From the NCBI GenBank assembly GCA_902516395.1, contig CABXYN010000007.1, positions 1-55,961 on the forward strand: 55,961 nt of DNA. The letters run 5' to 3'. Positions 1 through 9,344 of this stretch are shown in pieces. The translations under genes and the position numbers were made by a program. This DNA is from an uncultured Pelagibacteraceae bacterium (GTDB lineage Bacteria; Pseudomonadota; Alphaproteobacteria; Pelagibacterales; Pelagibacteraceae). Within the stretch, counting starts at the first letter, position 1; each line of letters begins with the position of its first letter. Under the pieces are notes generated by a model, which saw only the letters and a list, made by a program, of their open reading frames with translations, made no database searches and was not told the origin of the DNA.

Positions 1-89
1 TAAATGTTTTCATGCTTTATAAATGAATTATTTATTTTAGACGTTAATTCAGAGTTTATAAACTTTTCCAAGTCCTCAAGGTTTTTCAT
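1..89 (-). CDS. nuoC: NADH-quinone oxidoreductase subunit C, N-terminal fragment (cut by window edge)
   Basis: An ATG on the minus strand at 89 opens a reading frame of 29 codons that is still open at base 1 (it begins MKNLEDLEKFINSELTSK). The start lies 2 nt after the nuoB stop. The order nuoA-nuoB-nuoC is standard for the complex I operon, so this is very probably the start of NuoC, the hydrophilic peripheral-arm subunit. The visible part is too short to show the family motif, so the call rests mainly on position. Confidence 0.75.
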   Translation of the reverse strand, partial: MKNLEDLEKFINSELTSKINNSFIKHENI

Positions 90-91
90 TT

Positions 92-613
92 TTATCTTTC
101 TAAAGAACCTTTGTTTCTAATTTTTTTCTGTAGTTGTAAAATCCCATAAAGCAATGCTTCAGCTGAAGGAGGGCATCCAGGAACATACACATCAACGGGT
201 ACCACTCGATCGCATCCTCTTACTACAGAGTATGAATAATGATAGTAGCCTCCACCATTTGCACAACTTCCCATAGATATTACATATCTAGGTTCAGGCA
301 TCTGGTCGTAAACTTTTCTTAATGCGGGAGCCATTTTATTTGTTAGCGTACCTGCTACTATCATCACATCTGATTGACGCGGTGATGCTCTTGGTGCTGC
401 ACCAAATCTTTCAAGATCATATCTTGGCATAGATGTTTGCATCATTTCGACTGCACAACAGGCTAGTCCAAATGTCATCCAATGCAATGAACCAGTTCTT
501 GCCCAATTAACAAGATTATCTAATGATGTTGTTATAAAACCATTATCACTAAAGTCTTGAGCTAATTGTTTAAACTCTTCTGGAATATCTTTTTTTTTAT
601 CTTGTAAATTCAT
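92..613 (-). CDS. nuoB: NADH-quinone oxidoreductase subunit B (NuoB)
   Basis: Peripheral-arm subunit of respiratory complex I that holds the terminal 4Fe-4S cluster N2, which passes electrons to ubiquinone. With the start used here (173 aa, normal for the family) the cluster ligands are visible as C52 and C53 (ACCAVEMM), C117 (MGSCANGGG) and C147 (VPGCPPS). The open frame continues upstream to 661, but that extension lies inside nuoA. ATG at 613 was preferred because it begins MNLQDKKK, gives the usual length, follows the nuoA stop by 1 nt and has a purine-rich site (TTGGGAATAAA) just before it. Co-transcribed with nuoA and nuoC. Confidence 0.97.
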   Translation of the reverse strand: MNLQDKKKDIPEEFKQLAQDFSDNGFITTSLDNLVNWARTGSLHWMTFGLACCAVEMMQTSMPRYDLERFGAAPRASPRQSDVMIVAGTLTNKMAPALRKVYDQMPEPRYVISMGSCANGGGYYHYSYSVVRGCDRVVPVDVYVPGCPPSAEALLYGILQLQKKIRNKGSLER

Positions 614-614
614 T

Positions 615-983
615 TTATTCCCAATCCAAAGCTCCTTTTTTCCACTCGTAAATAAATCCAACAGTTAAAATAAATAAAAATAACATCATAGAGACGAAAC
701 CATATAAACCGATTTCACCAAGTGAGATAGCCCATGGGAATAAAAATGCAATTTCTAAGTCAAAAATTATAAATAATATTGCAACCAAATAAAACCTAAC
801 ATCAAATTCCATTCTAGAGTCATTGAAAGGTTCAAACCCACATTCATAAGCTGAGAGTTTCTCGGGATCAGGTTTGCTTGGAGCAGCAATATAATTAACT
901 GCAACAAAAGCAAAACTTAAGCCTAAAGCTATTATCAAAAATAATATTATCGGTAAATAATCTTTTAAAAATTCCGCAAGCAT
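615..983 (-). CDS. nuoA: NADH-quinone oxidoreductase subunit A (NuoA)
   Basis: Small membrane subunit of complex I, first gene of the nuo operon. The 122-aa protein has three hydrophobic segments (about residues 8-32, 60-85 and 90-115) and the conserved NuoA stretch ending YECGFEPF, which lies in the loop near the quinone site. A TTG codon at 1001 could add six residues, but ATG at 983 has AGGAATC directly upstream and gives [11 protein letters not shown], so it was chosen. The gene lies 79 nt downstream of tRNA-Asp on the same strand; no convincing separate promoter was seen between them, so read-through from the tRNAs is possible. Confidence 0.96.
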   Translation of the reverse strand: MLAEFLKDYLPIILFLIIALGLSFAFVAVNYIAAPSKPDPEKLSAYECGFEPFNDSRMEFDVRFYLVAILFIIFDLEIAFLFPWAISLGEIGLYGFVSMMLFLFILTVGFIYEWKKGALDWE

Positions 984-1062
984 TTGATTCCTATGTAACA
1001 ACTATTATATCAACTAAAAGTGAAGATATGTCACATTTTTATGCCTAGTTTTGCTCAAATAA

Positions 1063-1139
1063 TGGCGGGAGTGAAGGGACTCGAACCCTCGGCCCCCTGC
1101 GTGACAGGCAGGTGCTCTAACCAACTGAGCTACACCCCC
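1063..1139 (-). tRNA. tRNA-Asp (GTC anticodon)
   Basis: The minus strand folds as a full tRNA of 77 nt with encoded CCA. The acceptor stem GGGGGTG pairs with CACTCCC (one G-T pair), the anticodon stem CCTGC/GCAGG encloses loop CTGTCAC with anticodon GTC, and the T-arm carries GGTTCGAGTCC. It sits 11 nt after tRNA-Val on the same strand, so the two are probably cut from one precursor. Confidence 0.97.
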
Positions 1140-1150
1140 ACAGGTGTAAA

Positions 1151-1226
1151 TGGTGGGTAGTAAAGGACTCGAACCTTTGACCCCCTCGGTGTAAACGAGA
1201 TGCTCTACCAACTGAGCTAACCACCC
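1151..1226 (-). tRNA. tRNA-Val (TAC anticodon)
   Basis: 76-nt minus-strand cloverleaf with encoded CCA. The acceptor stem GGGTGGT pairs with ACTACCC, the anticodon loop is TTTACAC (anticodon TAC) closed by TCTCG/CGAGG with one T-G pair, and the T-arm is GGTTCGAGTCC. It lies 48 nt after the lon stop codon and just before tRNA-Asp. Confidence 0.97.
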
Positions 1227-1274
1227 AAAATCTTGGTACTATTACATCAACGGATTAATAAAGTAAATTGTTTA

Positions 1275-3662
1275 TTACTGAATACTAGCTTGAGATTTAT
1301 CGTCCTTTTTGCCCTCAGAAATTTTGTCAACTTCAGTCCATTCCACAGGTTTTAGCTCTTTTGTGAGGGCAATTTTAAGCACCTCATCTGCTGTTTCCAC
1401 TGGAATGATTTTAATGTCTTCTCTTACCTTTTTTGGAATATCTACTAAATCTTTTTCGTTTTCTTTAGGTATTAATACTTTTTTAACTCCTGCTCTGTGT
1501 GCAGCTAATAATTTTTCCTTTAAACCACCAATTTGTAAAACTTGTCCTGTAATTGTTACTTCACCAGTCATAGCAATCTCTCTATTAACAGGAATATTTG
1601 TGATTGATGATACTATAGATGTAACCATTGCTATACCAGCTGATGGTCCATCTTTAGGTGTAGCTCCTTCTGGAACATGGATATGAAAATCTTTTTTCTC
1701 AAAGAAAGGTGGAATTATACCATATTCTAAACTTTTTGATCTGACATATGATTTTGCAGCCTTAACAGACTCTTGCATCACATCACCGAGTTTTCCTGTT
1801 ATTTGCATTCTACCTTTACCTGGCATATTTACAGTCTCAATTTTAAGGATTTCTCCCCCTACTTCAGTCCACGCTAATCCTATTACTATACCTGTTTTAT
1901 CTTTATCTTCTACTTCACCAAATTTAAATTTTTTAATTCCTAAAAAGTCTGGGATATTTTTATCGTTTACTTGAACCTTTTCAACTTCACCACTTACTAC
2001 TTTTTTAACAACTTTTCTTGTTACTTTTGATATTTCTCTTTCTAAATTTCTAACACCAGACTCTCTTGTGTAACTTCTAATTATCTCTTTTATTGTACCA
2101 TCTTCTAAATTTAGTTCACCCTCTTGAACACCATTTTCTTTAATTTGTTTAGGTAACAAATACTTGTTTGCAATATTTATCTTCTCATCTTCTGTATATC
2201 CAGGAATTCTTATAACTTCCATTCTATCAAGAAGTGGAGGTAAAATATTTAAAGTATTTGCTGTTGTTACAAACATTACATCAGATAAATCATAATCAAC
2301 TTCTAAATAGTGATCATTGAAAGCTGTATTCTGCTCAGGGTCTAATGCCTCCAGCAAAGCTGAGGATGGATCTCCTCTATAATCATTTCCAATTTTATCT
2401 ACTTCGTCTAATAAAAATAAAGGATTTTTTGTACCAGCTTTTTTCATCATTTGAATTATTTTTCCTGGTAATGATCCAATGTATGTTCTTCTATGTCCTC
2501 TTATTTCAGCTTCGTCCCTAACACCACCTAACGACATTCTTATAAACTGTCTGTTAGTAGCTTTAGCTATAGATTTTCCAAGTGATGTTTTTCCAACTCC
2601 TGGGGGTCCAACCAAACATAAAATTGGTCCTTTAATTTTATCCATCCTTTTTTGAACAGCTAGAAACTCAATAATTCTCTCTTTAACTTTCTCTAAACCA
2701 AAATGATCTTCATCTAAAATTTTAAGACCTTTATTCAAATCAATATCTACATCATTTTTTTTAAACCACGGAAGATCAATCATCCAATCTAAGTAATTTC
2801 TAACAACTGTTGCTTCTGCAGACATAGGACTCATGTTTTTTAATTTCTTAAGCTCAGACATGCACTTCTTCTCAACTTCTTTTGGCATTTTAGCTTTTTG
2901 AATTGATTTTTTTAAGTTAGTAGTTTCGTCTTTGCCGTCTTCAATTTCACCTAATTCTTTTTGAATTGCTTTTAATTGTTCGTTTAAATAATATTCTCTT
3001 TGAGTCTTTTCCATTTGAGTTTTAACTCTTCCTCTAATTCTTTTTTCTACACCAATTATACTTGTTTCACTTTCCATCATTTTAATAGCTGCATTTAATC
3101 TTTTCTTAACATCCAATGTTTCGAATATTTGTTGCTTTTCTGATATTGATGCATTTAGGTTTGAAACAATATTATCTACAATTTTAGATGGATCTTTTAA
3201 TTGTTTAATATTGCTAATAGTTTCTGATGAAATTTTTTTATTTACAGAAGTTAACTTTTCTAATCTTTTTACAGCTGTTAGAGCTAGAGGTAGTAGATCT
3301 TCATCTTTGTTTAAAACATCTTTCTGATGTTCATATATACAAGTAATAAATTTTTCATCATCTTTGAAATCAATAATTTTTACTCTTTTAATTCCTTCGA
3401 CTAAAACCTTAACTGTACCGTCTGGAAGTTTTAAAAGTTGTAATATGTTGCTTTCGCATCCATAAGAAAATACATCATTTTTTTTTGGATCATCAACTTC
3501 AGAATTTTTTTGAGTAACTAATATTATTTTTTTGTCACTTTTCATTACCTCGTTTAAGGCAGTTATAGATTTATCTCTTCCAACAAATAGAGGAATTACC
3601 ATACTTGGAAACACTACTATATCTCTTAAAGGTAATAGGGGCTGTATTAATTTAACTTCCAT
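1275..3662 (-). CDS. lon: ATP-dependent protease La (Lon)
   Basis: Cytoplasmic AAA+ serine protease that degrades misfolded and regulatory proteins. The 795-aa chain has the N-terminal substrate domain (about 5-200), the AAA+ module with Walker A GPPGVGKT at 352-359 and Walker B LFLLDEVDK near 415, and a C-terminal protease domain. The Ser-Lys dyad is S674 (in PKDGPSAG) and K717 (in GGLKEK), with the same 43-residue spacing as S679/K722 of E. coli Lon. It ends the tig-clpP-clpX-lon series, 62 nt after clpX. No obvious terminator separates it from the tRNAs downstream. Confidence 0.98.
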   Translation of the reverse strand: MEVKLIQPLLPLRDIVVFPSMVIPLFVGRDKSITALNEVMKSDKKIILVTQKNSEVDDPKKNDVFSYGCESNILQLLKLPDGTVKVLVEGIKRVKIIDFKDDEKFITCIYEHQKDVLNKDEDLLPLALTAVKRLEKLTSVNKKISSETISNIKQLKDPSKIVDNIVSNLNASISEKQQIFETLDVKKRLNAAIKMMESETSIIGVEKRIRGRVKTQMEKTQREYYLNEQLKAIQKELGEIEDGKDETTNLKKSIQKAKMPKEVEKKCMSELKKLKNMSPMSAEATVVRNYLDWMIDLPWFKKNDVDIDLNKGLKILDEDHFGLEKVKERIIEFLAVQKRMDKIKGPILCLVGPPGVGKTSLGKSIAKATNRQFIRMSLGGVRDEAEIRGHRRTYIGSLPGKIIQMMKKAGTKNPLFLLDEVDKIGNDYRGDPSSALLEALDPEQNTAFNDHYLEVDYDLSDVMFVTTANTLNILPPLLDRMEVIRIPGYTEDEKINIANKYLLPKQIKENGVQEGELNLEDGTIKEIIRSYTRESGVRNLEREISKVTRKVVKKVVSGEVEKVQVNDKNIPDFLGIKKFKFGEVEDKDKTGIVIGLAWTEVGGEILKIETVNMPGKGRMQITGKLGDVMQESVKAAKSYVRSKSLEYGIIPPFFEKKDFHIHVPEGATPKDGPSAGIAMVTSIVSSITNIPVNREIAMTGEVTITGQVLQIGGLKEKLLAAHRAGVKKVLIPKENEKDLVDIPKKVREDIKIIPVETADEVLKIALTKELKPVEWTEVDKISEGKKDDKSQASIQ

Positions 3663-3724
3663 ATTTATAAATATGGATATTATATTTTATAATGCAATAG
3701 GAAACTTTTGTTTATTAACTCTTA

Positions 3725-4984
3725 TTAAGCCGCAGAAGTCTTTTCTGTTTTTGATTTGTTCTTCGTATGAACAATAATTGGCTGAGAGGTACCCTTAGTT
3801 ACTCCACCATCAATAATAACTTCTTCAATGTTATCCTGTCCAGGAAGATCAAACATAGTTTTAAGTAATAAATTTTCTAAAATTGATCTCAATCCTCTAG
3901 CCCCAGTTTTCTTACTTATTGCTTTATTAGCAATATCTTTAATAGCCTGATCTTTAAATGTTAGTTTTACACCCTCTAATCTAAATAGTTCTTGATATTG
4001 TTTTATCAAAGAATTTTTTGGCTCTTGTAAAATTTTTACTAGAGATTTCTCATCCAAATCTTCAAGTGTGGCTGTAATTGGTAATCGACCAATAAACTCA
4101 GGGATTAGACCATATCTCAACAAATCTTCTGGCTCTAAATTTTTCATCCATTCACCAGTTTTTTTATCCTCTAAAGTTTTTACTTCTGCACCAAATCCAA
4201 TAGAAGATCCTTTATCTCTTTGAGATATTATTTTATCTAGACCAGCAAAAGCTCCTCCACAAATAAATAAAATGTTAGTTGTGTCAACTTGTAAAAATTC
4301 TTGTTGAGGATGTTTTCTTCCTCCTTGAGGAGGAACGCTTGCCACTGTTCCTTCCATAATTTTTAATAAGGCTTGTTGAACTCCTTCTCCAGATACATCT
4401 CTTGTGATAGATGGGTTTTCAGACTTTCTACTAATCTTGTCCACCTCATCGATATAAACAATACCCCTTTGAGCTTTTTCAACATTATAATCTGCTGCTT
4501 GTAATAATTTCAGAATTATATTCTCAACGTCTTCACCTACATAGCCTGCTTCAGTTAGTGTAGTGGCATCAGCCATAGTAAAAGGTACATCAAGTATTCT
4601 TGCAAGCGTTTGAGCTAATAATGTCTTTCCACATCCTGTTGGTCCTACCAACATAATATTAGATTTAGACAGTTCAACTGTTTTGCTTGTTTTATTTTCG
4701 TAGTTTAACCTTTTATAATGATTATGAACTGCAACTGATAAAACTTTCTTTGCATGAGATTGTCCAATGACATAATCGTCAAGAACTTTACATATCTCTT
4801 TTGGTAAAGGTAATCCATCCTGATGTTTTACAAAATTATCTTTACTTTCTTCTTTAATTATATCCATGCAAAGTTCTACGCATTCATCACAAATAAATAC
4901 AGTTGGTCCTGCGATTAACTTCCTAACTTCGTGTTGGCTCTTGCCACAAAAAGAACAGTAAAGAATATTTTTATTGTTGCTCAT
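3725..4984 (-). CDS. clpX: ATP-dependent Clp protease, unfoldase subunit ClpX
   Basis: AAA+ unfoldase that feeds substrates, including tagged ones, into ClpP. The N-terminal zinc domain shows C10-x2-C13 and C32-x2-C35. Walker A GPTGCGKT is at 114-121, Walker B (IVYIDEVDK) near 173, and the IGF-type ClpP-docking loop is visible as SSIGFGAEV near 262. Length of 419 aa is normal. It is followed by lon and preceded by clpP (88-nt gap), the common proteobacterial order. Confidence 0.98.
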   Translation of the reverse strand: MSNNKNILYCSFCGKSQHEVRKLIAGPTVFICDECVELCMDIIKEESKDNFVKHQDGLPLPKEICKVLDDYVIGQSHAKKVLSVAVHNHYKRLNYENKTSKTVELSKSNIMLVGPTGCGKTLLAQTLARILDVPFTMADATTLTEAGYVGEDVENIILKLLQAADYNVEKAQRGIVYIDEVDKISRKSENPSITRDVSGEGVQQALLKIMEGTVASVPPQGGRKHPQQEFLQVDTTNILFICGGAFAGLDKIISQRDKGSSIGFGAEVKTLEDKKTGEWMKNLEPEDLLRYGLIPEFIGRLPITATLEDLDEKSLVKILQEPKNSLIKQYQELFRLEGVKLTFKDQAIKDIANKAISKKTGARGLRSILENLLLKTMFDLPGQDNIEEVIIDGGVTKGTSQPIIVHTKNKSKTEKTSAA

Positions 4985-5072
4985 AAATTTTTATTCGAAT
5001 CAATTTTAATACTTTAATACATATGATACAAAGTAATCAAGTAGAGGTTGTGGACAAACTATATATTGTGAC

Positions 5073-5684
5073 CTATTCTCTTTTTTCTACCACTTTGTCT
5101 ATAAGACCGAAACTTTTTGCATTATCAGGAGTCATAAAGTTATCTCTCTCTAATGCTGATTTAATTTCATCAACTGATTTTCCAGTATGTTTTGAGTAAA
5201 TTTCATTTAATCTTTTCTTTAAAGATAAAACTTCATTAGCGTGAATTTCAATATCTGTTGCTTGTCCTTGAAAACCAGCAGAAGGTTGATGAACCATTAT
5301 TCTAGAATTTGGCAATGAAAATCTTTTTCCTTTAGCACCAGCTGCAAGTAAAAATGAACCCATGCTTGCCGCTTGACCTATGCACAAAGTACTTATTTCT
5401 GGTTTGATGTATTGCATTGTATCATAAATACCAAGTCCAGCTGTTACAAGTCCACCAGGACTATTTATATATAAAGAAATTTCTTTCTTAGGATCTTCTG
5501 ATTCTAAAAATAATAATTGCGCAGTAACTAATGATGCAACCGCATCATTTATGGGACCAACTACAAATACAATTCTCTCTTTTAAGAGTCTAGAATAAAT
5601 GTCATATGCCCTTTCTCCTCTACTTGATTGTTCGACAACCATAGGGATAAGGGTGTTTAATTGTTCTGGAATTTTAATAGACAT
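5073..5684 (-). CDS. clpP: ATP-dependent Clp protease, proteolytic subunit ClpP
   Basis: Barrel-forming serine peptidase that works with ClpX. The 203-aa protein has the catalytic triad S107 (GQAASMGS), H132 (MVHQPSAG) and D181, and the conserved INSPGG stretch near 74. Length matches the family and no propeptide is obvious. It lies 32 nt after tig and 88 nt before clpX, so the three probably share a transcript. Confidence 0.98.
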   Translation of the reverse strand: MSIKIPEQLNTLIPMVVEQSSRGERAYDIYSRLLKERIVFVVGPINDAVASLVTAQLLFLESEDPKKEISLYINSPGGLVTAGLGIYDTMQYIKPEISTLCIGQAASMGSFLLAAGAKGKRFSLPNSRIMVHQPSAGFQGQATDIEIHANEVLSLKKRLNEIYSKHTGKSVDEIKSALERDNFMTPDNAKSFGLIDKVVEKRE

Positions 5685-5716
5685 AATCGATTCTATTATT
5701 CTTATACAACTTGTGA

Positions 5717-7174
5717 TTACTTTTGGCTAACCTTTTTTACTTTTTTTGGTTTTGATGAGGAGGTTTTAGTTTTTTTGGTTTCTTTCGATTTTGTTTTTAC
5801 CTCTTTTTTTTTAGGATCTATTTTTTTCTTATTTTTTTCATCATCATCTTTTTTAGAAAGTTTAGCTTGCTCTTTAATGTTGTTTTCGTTTTCTTGTTTT
5901 ATAATTTTCTCAGCTTCTTCTTTAGTAATTTCTTTTTTAGTAGTTTTTGCTTTTTTCTTAATTTCTTCAATTATTTTTTCTTCGTAAATTTGTCCTCTTA
6001 AACTATCTATGGCTGCTGGATTTTGTTCATAATAATCTTTAACAATCTTCTCTTGACCTGGCATCATTCTAAATTGTTTTTGTATTTCCACATTAATTTC
6101 TTCCTGGGACACATTAATTTTATTTTCCTCACCAAAAGCATTTAAGATTAATCCAGTTTTAATTCTTTTTTTAGCTTGTTCCTCTAATGATTTCTTGTTC
6201 TTTTTAACTTCATCTTCCTTCATTCCCTGAGATAATATTTTGACCTCCTGTTCAATTAAATTACCAGGTAATTGGTCTAATTTTTCTTTCTCTATTTGCT
6301 CAAGAATACTTTTCTTTGTAATCATGGCTAATGAATTTTTATATTCATCATTAATTTGTTTTGAAATAAGTTCTTTTAAATTTGCTAAATCTTTTGCACC
6401 CATATTTTTAGCAAAATCATCATTAATTTTTATTTCTTCTGGAATTCTTACTGATGTAACCTTGCATTCAAACACAGCAATTTTATTAATAAGTTCTTTT
6501 TCAGGAAAATTTTCAGGCAGATTTACTTGTACATTTTTTGTATCACCTGATTTAACGCCTTCTAATTGTTTATCAAAACCTTTTATAAATAAATCTTTTC
6601 CAAGAACCAATTGGGTATTTTTACCCTCGTTACCCTTAAATTCTTTGCCGTCAATAGTTCCTTTATAATCAAAAATTACAAGATCATTAATTTTTGAGCT
6701 ATAATTTGTTTCTGCATCCTTGAAATTATTCTGATTTTTTGCAATTTCATTAATTCTTTTATCTGTTTCTTTTGGATCAATTTTTACAACATACTCATCT
6801 ACTTTAATTGAGCTTAGTCCTTTTGCAGAAACCTCTGGCAGTTCGGTAACTGAAATGATGTATTCTAAATCTTTACCTTCACCAAAAGACTTTAAATCTA
6901 TTTTTGGTTGTCCAGCTGGTTTGATTTTATTTTCTTCTAGAGCTTTTGTTGTCGTATCTTTTAGCAACTTATCAATTACCTCACCATAAACAGCTTTACC
7001 AAATTGTCTTTTTAATACTTCGGTAGGTACCTTGCCAGGTCTGAAACCTTTTATTACAACGTCTTTTCTTATTTCTTCATATTTCTCATCCATAAAGCCT
7101 GAGATTGTTTTTTTATCTATAAATACTTTAAGATCTTTTTTTAAACCTTTTTTATTTTCTATTGTTACTTTCAT
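5717..7174 (-). CDS. tig: Trigger factor (ribosome-associated chaperone) with lysine-rich C-terminal tail
   Basis: Binds the ribosome exit tunnel and shields nascent chains. The ribosome-docking motif GFRPGKVP is at 43-50. A FKBP-like prolyl-isomerase domain follows at about 155-245 (from [14 protein letters not shown]), then the helical chaperone arms. At 485 aa it is some 50 residues longer than the usual 430-450: the last ~55 residues are an almost pure Lys/Glu/Ser/Thr tail. Its ATG is only 10 nt after the CCA end of tRNA-Leu, and the intervening TTAATAGATT contains no Shine-Dalgarno. First protein gene of the tig-clpP-clpX-lon group. Confidence 0.97.
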   Translation of the reverse strand: MKVTIENKKGLKKDLKVFIDKKTISGFMDEKYEEIRKDVVIKGFRPGKVPTEVLKRQFGKAVYGEVIDKLLKDTTTKALEENKIKPAGQPKIDLKSFGEGKDLEYIISVTELPEVSAKGLSSIKVDEYVVKIDPKETDKRINEIAKNQNNFKDAETNYSSKINDLVIFDYKGTIDGKEFKGNEGKNTQLVLGKDLFIKGFDKQLEGVKSGDTKNVQVNLPENFPEKELINKIAVFECKVTSVRIPEEIKINDDFAKNMGAKDLANLKELISKQINDEYKNSLAMITKKSILEQIEKEKLDQLPGNLIEQEVKILSQGMKEDEVKKNKKSLEEQAKKRIKTGLILNAFGEENKINVSQEEINVEIQKQFRMMPGQEKIVKDYYEQNPAAIDSLRGQIYEEKIIEEIKKKAKTTKKEITKEEAEKIIKQENENNIKEQAKLSKKDDDEKNKKKIDPKKKEVKTKSKETKKTKTSSSKPKKVKKVSQK

Positions 7175-7184
7175 AATCTATTAA

Positions 7185-7269
7185 TGGTAGGCGAGAAAGG
7201 ACTCGAACCTTCACAGCTTGCACTATTGGTTCCTAAGACCAACGCGTCTACCAATTCCGCCACTCGCCC
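7185..7269 (-). tRNA. tRNA-Leu (TAG anticodon)
   Basis: 85-nt minus-strand tRNA with a long variable arm, typical of Leu. The acceptor is GGGCGAG/CTCGCCT, the anticodon loop CTTAGGA (anticodon TAG) is closed by a GTTGGT/ACCAAT stem, and CCA is encoded. It has its own good promoter upstream and runs directly into tig. Confidence 0.97.
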
Positions 7270-7282
7270 AAATTTATGCTGT

Positions 7283-7311
7283 TTTATATAGTATTGATCT
7301 AATTTGTCCAA
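7283..7311 (-). promoter_or_regulatory. Predicted sigma70-type promoter for tRNA-Leu and tig
   Basis: On the minus strand, TTGGAC (7306-7311) and TATAAA (7283-7288) are separated by exactly 17 nt, and the tRNA begins 13 nt after the -10. This is close to the sigma70 consensus and is one of the best promoter matches in the window. Confidence 0.65.
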
Positions 7312-7321
7312 TCAGAATAAT
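7294..7321 (+). promoter_or_regulatory. Predicted promoter for the DUF1289 gene
   Basis: TTGATC (7294-7299) and AATAAT (7316-7321; 5 of 6 consensus) are spaced 16 nt apart, 29 nt before the ATG. It overlaps the divergent tRNA-Leu promoter, so the two may compete for polymerase. An AAGGAT ribosome-binding site lies further down at about 7329. Confidence 0.4.
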
Positions 7322-7350
7322 AGTGTAAAAGGATATAAATATATAAAAAA

Positions 7351-7608
7351 ATGATAGTTTCACCCTGTATAAGCATTTGCAAAATGGATCCTGTAACTGG
7401 ATATTGTTATGGCTGTGGAAGAGACAATGATGAAAAGAAGATTTGGAAAGACCAGAATACCAAAGATGAGTGGAAAAAACAAAATTTAGAAGATATTCAG
7501 AAGAGAATGCAAGGATGGCAGTTGGAAAGTTTCAAAGAATCTTATGAACATAAAAAAAATAATGGAATGTCCTTATTTAAAAAGAAGCAACTAAATGACT
7601 CAAACTAG
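7351..7608 (+). CDS. DUF1289-family small cysteine-rich protein
   Basis: 85-aa cytoplasmic protein. The N-terminal half carries the DUF1289 signature PCISICKMD...GYCYGCGR, four cysteines spaced as in this family, which is thought to bind a metal or Fe-S cluster; its biochemical role is not settled. The C-terminal half is a charged, probably helical tail rich in Lys, Glu and Gln. An AAAAGGATATAA ribosome-binding site lies upstream. Its last 14 nt overlap the start of the next gene in another frame, so the two are probably translated together. Confidence 0.9.
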   Translation: MIVSPCISICKMDPVTGYCYGCGRDNDEKKIWKDQNTKDEWKKQNLEDIQKRMQGWQLESFKESYEHKKNNGMSLFKKKQLNDSN

Positions 7609-7765
7609 ATTAGTAGTAATAATTTATATAATTGGAATTCTTATTGGAGCATTTTTTTTTGATTTGTGGGGTGCTGAAACGAGTGCTGTAAAAAGTTTAG
7701 CGGCGATGTTTTGGACAGCATTATTGCTTATAGCTATTGTATTTGCTGATAAAAAAAAGAAATAA
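7595..7765 (+). CDS. Small two-helix membrane protein (56 aa), unrecognised
   Basis: ATG at 7595 inside the end of the DUF1289 gene opens a 56-codon frame ending TAA at 7763-7765. The protein (begins MTQTRLVVIIYIIG) has two hydrophobic segments, about residues 6-23 and 35-51, joined by a short turn with LWGAETS, and ends in a KKKK tail, so it should sit in the inner membrane as a hairpin with its Lys tail in the cytoplasm. The 14-nt overlap with the upstream gene and the perfect abutment with the convergent gene starting at 7766 argue that it is real. Function unknown. Confidence 0.8.
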   Translation: MTQTRLVVIIYIIGILIGAFFFDLWGAETSAVKSLAAMFWTALLLIAIVFADKKKK

Positions 7766-8620
7766 TTAATCTTTTTGTATTAGTTCACTTATGAATAAAT
7801 CCCCATTACCGTCTTCTACTGCTTTTTTGTAAAAAGATTTTTTTACATCAGCTAATTTTTCTGCATTACCTAAATCTTTTAGCATTTCATGGATATAAGT
7901 AAGATCTTTTAAAGTATTGGAAGTCGAAAATTTAAATCCAGTATAATCGTCTTTAAGCACATTATCAAAAATTCTATTTAAAGCTGTTGAGTTTCCAGAT
8001 CCTAATTTTGCTACTGCAAAAAGTTTTTCTAGATCAATATCTAATTTTTTTGCGCTCTTGATGAATTCAATAACATTTGTTGCGGTACCGAGTGACAAAA
8101 AATTATTTAGTAACTTTGACTTTGCTCCCTTACCCACTTCTCCGAAATGGAAATAATCTTTGCAAAAAGTTTTTAAGTAAACTTCAGATTTTTTAAAATT
8201 TTCCTCTGATGCTCCAACAATACCTCCACAAACACCTTCTTCTGCTTGAACGGGACCTCCCATTACGGGGCATTCAATGTAGTTAATTTTTTGTTTTGAA
8301 AAAATCTGTTCCATCTGAATAGATCCATTTTGGTTATGTGTTGTAACATCAATAATTAATGTATTGTCTTTTAGTAAAGTTGAGACTTTTTCAGCAATAC
8401 TAAGAGCGATTGGAGTATTAGTAACACAAAGAAATAATGCATCTAAATTTTTTTCACACAATTCATTGTAAGATTTTACCTCAATAGCACCATCACTTAC
8501 GATCCTGTCTATTGGTGCCCTTTTATTGTTTGCAATAACAAATAGGTTATTTCCATTTATTAAAATATTTTTAGCTATCCCATAACCCATGTAGCCAACA
8601 CCAATAAAACCAACATTCAT
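7766..8620 (-). CDS. NAD(P)-dependent beta-hydroxyacid dehydrogenase (3-hydroxyisobutyrate dehydrogenase family)
   Basis: Cytoplasmic oxidoreductase of 284 aa. The N-terminal Rossmann fold starts with the dinucleotide-binding motif GVGYMG (7-12). The substrate region shows ECPVMGGPVQA near 117, matching the family's DAPVSGG box, and the catalytic lysine region KSKLLNN lies near 167. The family oxidises 3-hydroxyacids such as 3-hydroxyisobutyrate, tartronate semialdehyde or related compounds. The usual DAP is ECP here, so the substrate is open. It stands alone, convergent with the small membrane gene. Confidence 0.85.
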   Translation of the reverse strand: MNVGFIGVGYMGYGIAKNILINGNNLFVIANNKRAPIDRIVSDGAIEVKSYNELCEKNLDALFLCVTNTPIALSIAEKVSTLLKDNTLIIDVTTHNQNGSIQMEQIFSKQKINYIECPVMGGPVQAEEGVCGGIVGASEENFKKSEVYLKTFCKDYFHFGEVGKGAKSKLLNNFLSLGTATNVIEFIKSAKKLDIDLEKLFAVAKLGSGNSTALNRIFDNVLKDDYTGFKFSTSNTLKDLTYIHEMLKDLGNAEKLADVKKSFYKKAVEDGNGDLFISELIQKD

Positions 8621-8669
8621 AATTTATGTTAATTATAGTATAAGACATAGAGATTAAAAATTAATAATT

Positions 8670-9344
8670 ATGACTAATGATTTTGAAAAACTTGAAAATT
8701 TGATAGTAAGCTGCAAAAAATGCCCTAGGTTAGTGAGTTTTAGAAAAAAGATTGCTAAAGAAAAAAGGAAACAATACATAAATGAAAAATACTGGGGAAA
8801 ACCAATAACAGGGTTTGGTGACCCAAAAGCTAGAATATTATTTGTTGGTTTGGCGCCAGCTGCACACGGTGGCAATAGAACCGGTAGAGTTTTTACAGGA
8901 GATAGATCGTCTGATTTTTTATACAAATGTCTTTATAAGGCAAAATTATCTAACCAGCCAAATTCGGACCACAGAAATGACGGACTTAAATTGAGAGATA
9001 TATTTATAACTACTGCTTTAAAATGTGTCCCGCCTGGAGATAAACCAACAAAAAAAGAGCTAAACACTTGCTTTAAATATTTTAATAAAGAAATTGAATA
9101 TTTAGAAAATTTAAAGATTGTTGTTGCACTTGGGAAAATAGCTTTTGATTCATGTATACAATTTTACAAAAAAAATTACAGAATTGATTCAAATATTAAA
9201 TTTGGGCATAGTAAATTCTTTAAACTCCCAAATAATATTTTATTGGTTGGTTCTTATCATCCAAGTCCAAGAAATGTAAATACAGGCAGAATTGATGTAA
9301 ATAAAATGACTAATTTATTTACTAAAGTAAAAAATACTATTTAG
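8670..9344 (+). CDS. Uracil-DNA glycosylase, family 5-like (UDGb) Fe-S type
   Basis: Base-excision repair enzyme that removes uracil, and in family 5 also other deaminated bases, from DNA. The 224-aa protein has four cysteines placed to hold a 4Fe-4S cluster (C15, C18, C119, C134), the active-site motif GLAPAAHGGNRTGR at 60-73 and the late motif HPSPRNVNTGR near 198. An Ala-Ala-His first motif without Asp or Asn, together with the HPSPxNVxTGR ending, is the family 5 pattern rather than family 4. The 3' end overlaps convergent ybgC by 8 nt. Confidence 0.9.
   Translation: MTNDFEKLENLIVSCKKCPRLVSFRKKIAKEKRKQYINEKYWGKPITGFGDPKARILFVGLAPAAHGGNRTGRVFTGDRSSDFLYKCLYKAKLSNQPNSDHRNDGLKLRDIFITTALKCVPPGDKPTKKELNTCFKYFNKEIEYLENLKIVVALGKIAFDSCIQFYKKNYRIDSNIKFGHSKFFKLPNNILLVGSYHPSPRNVNTGRIDVNKMTNLFTKVKNTI

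Noticed and set aside
614..661. Extended NuoB N-terminus from 661
   Set aside because: The extension lies inside nuoA in another frame; the start at 613 has the right length and spacing.
1014..1211. A 65-codon minus-strand frame across the two tRNA genes
   Set aside because: It is the well-known false frame produced by tRNA sequence (VAQLVRAPACHAGGRGFESL type); both tRNAs are complete.
5661..5987. Phe/Ser-rich plus-strand frame opposite the trigger-factor tail
   Set aside because: It is the complement of the Lys-rich tail of tig (AAA/AAG read as TTT/CTT) and has no family features.
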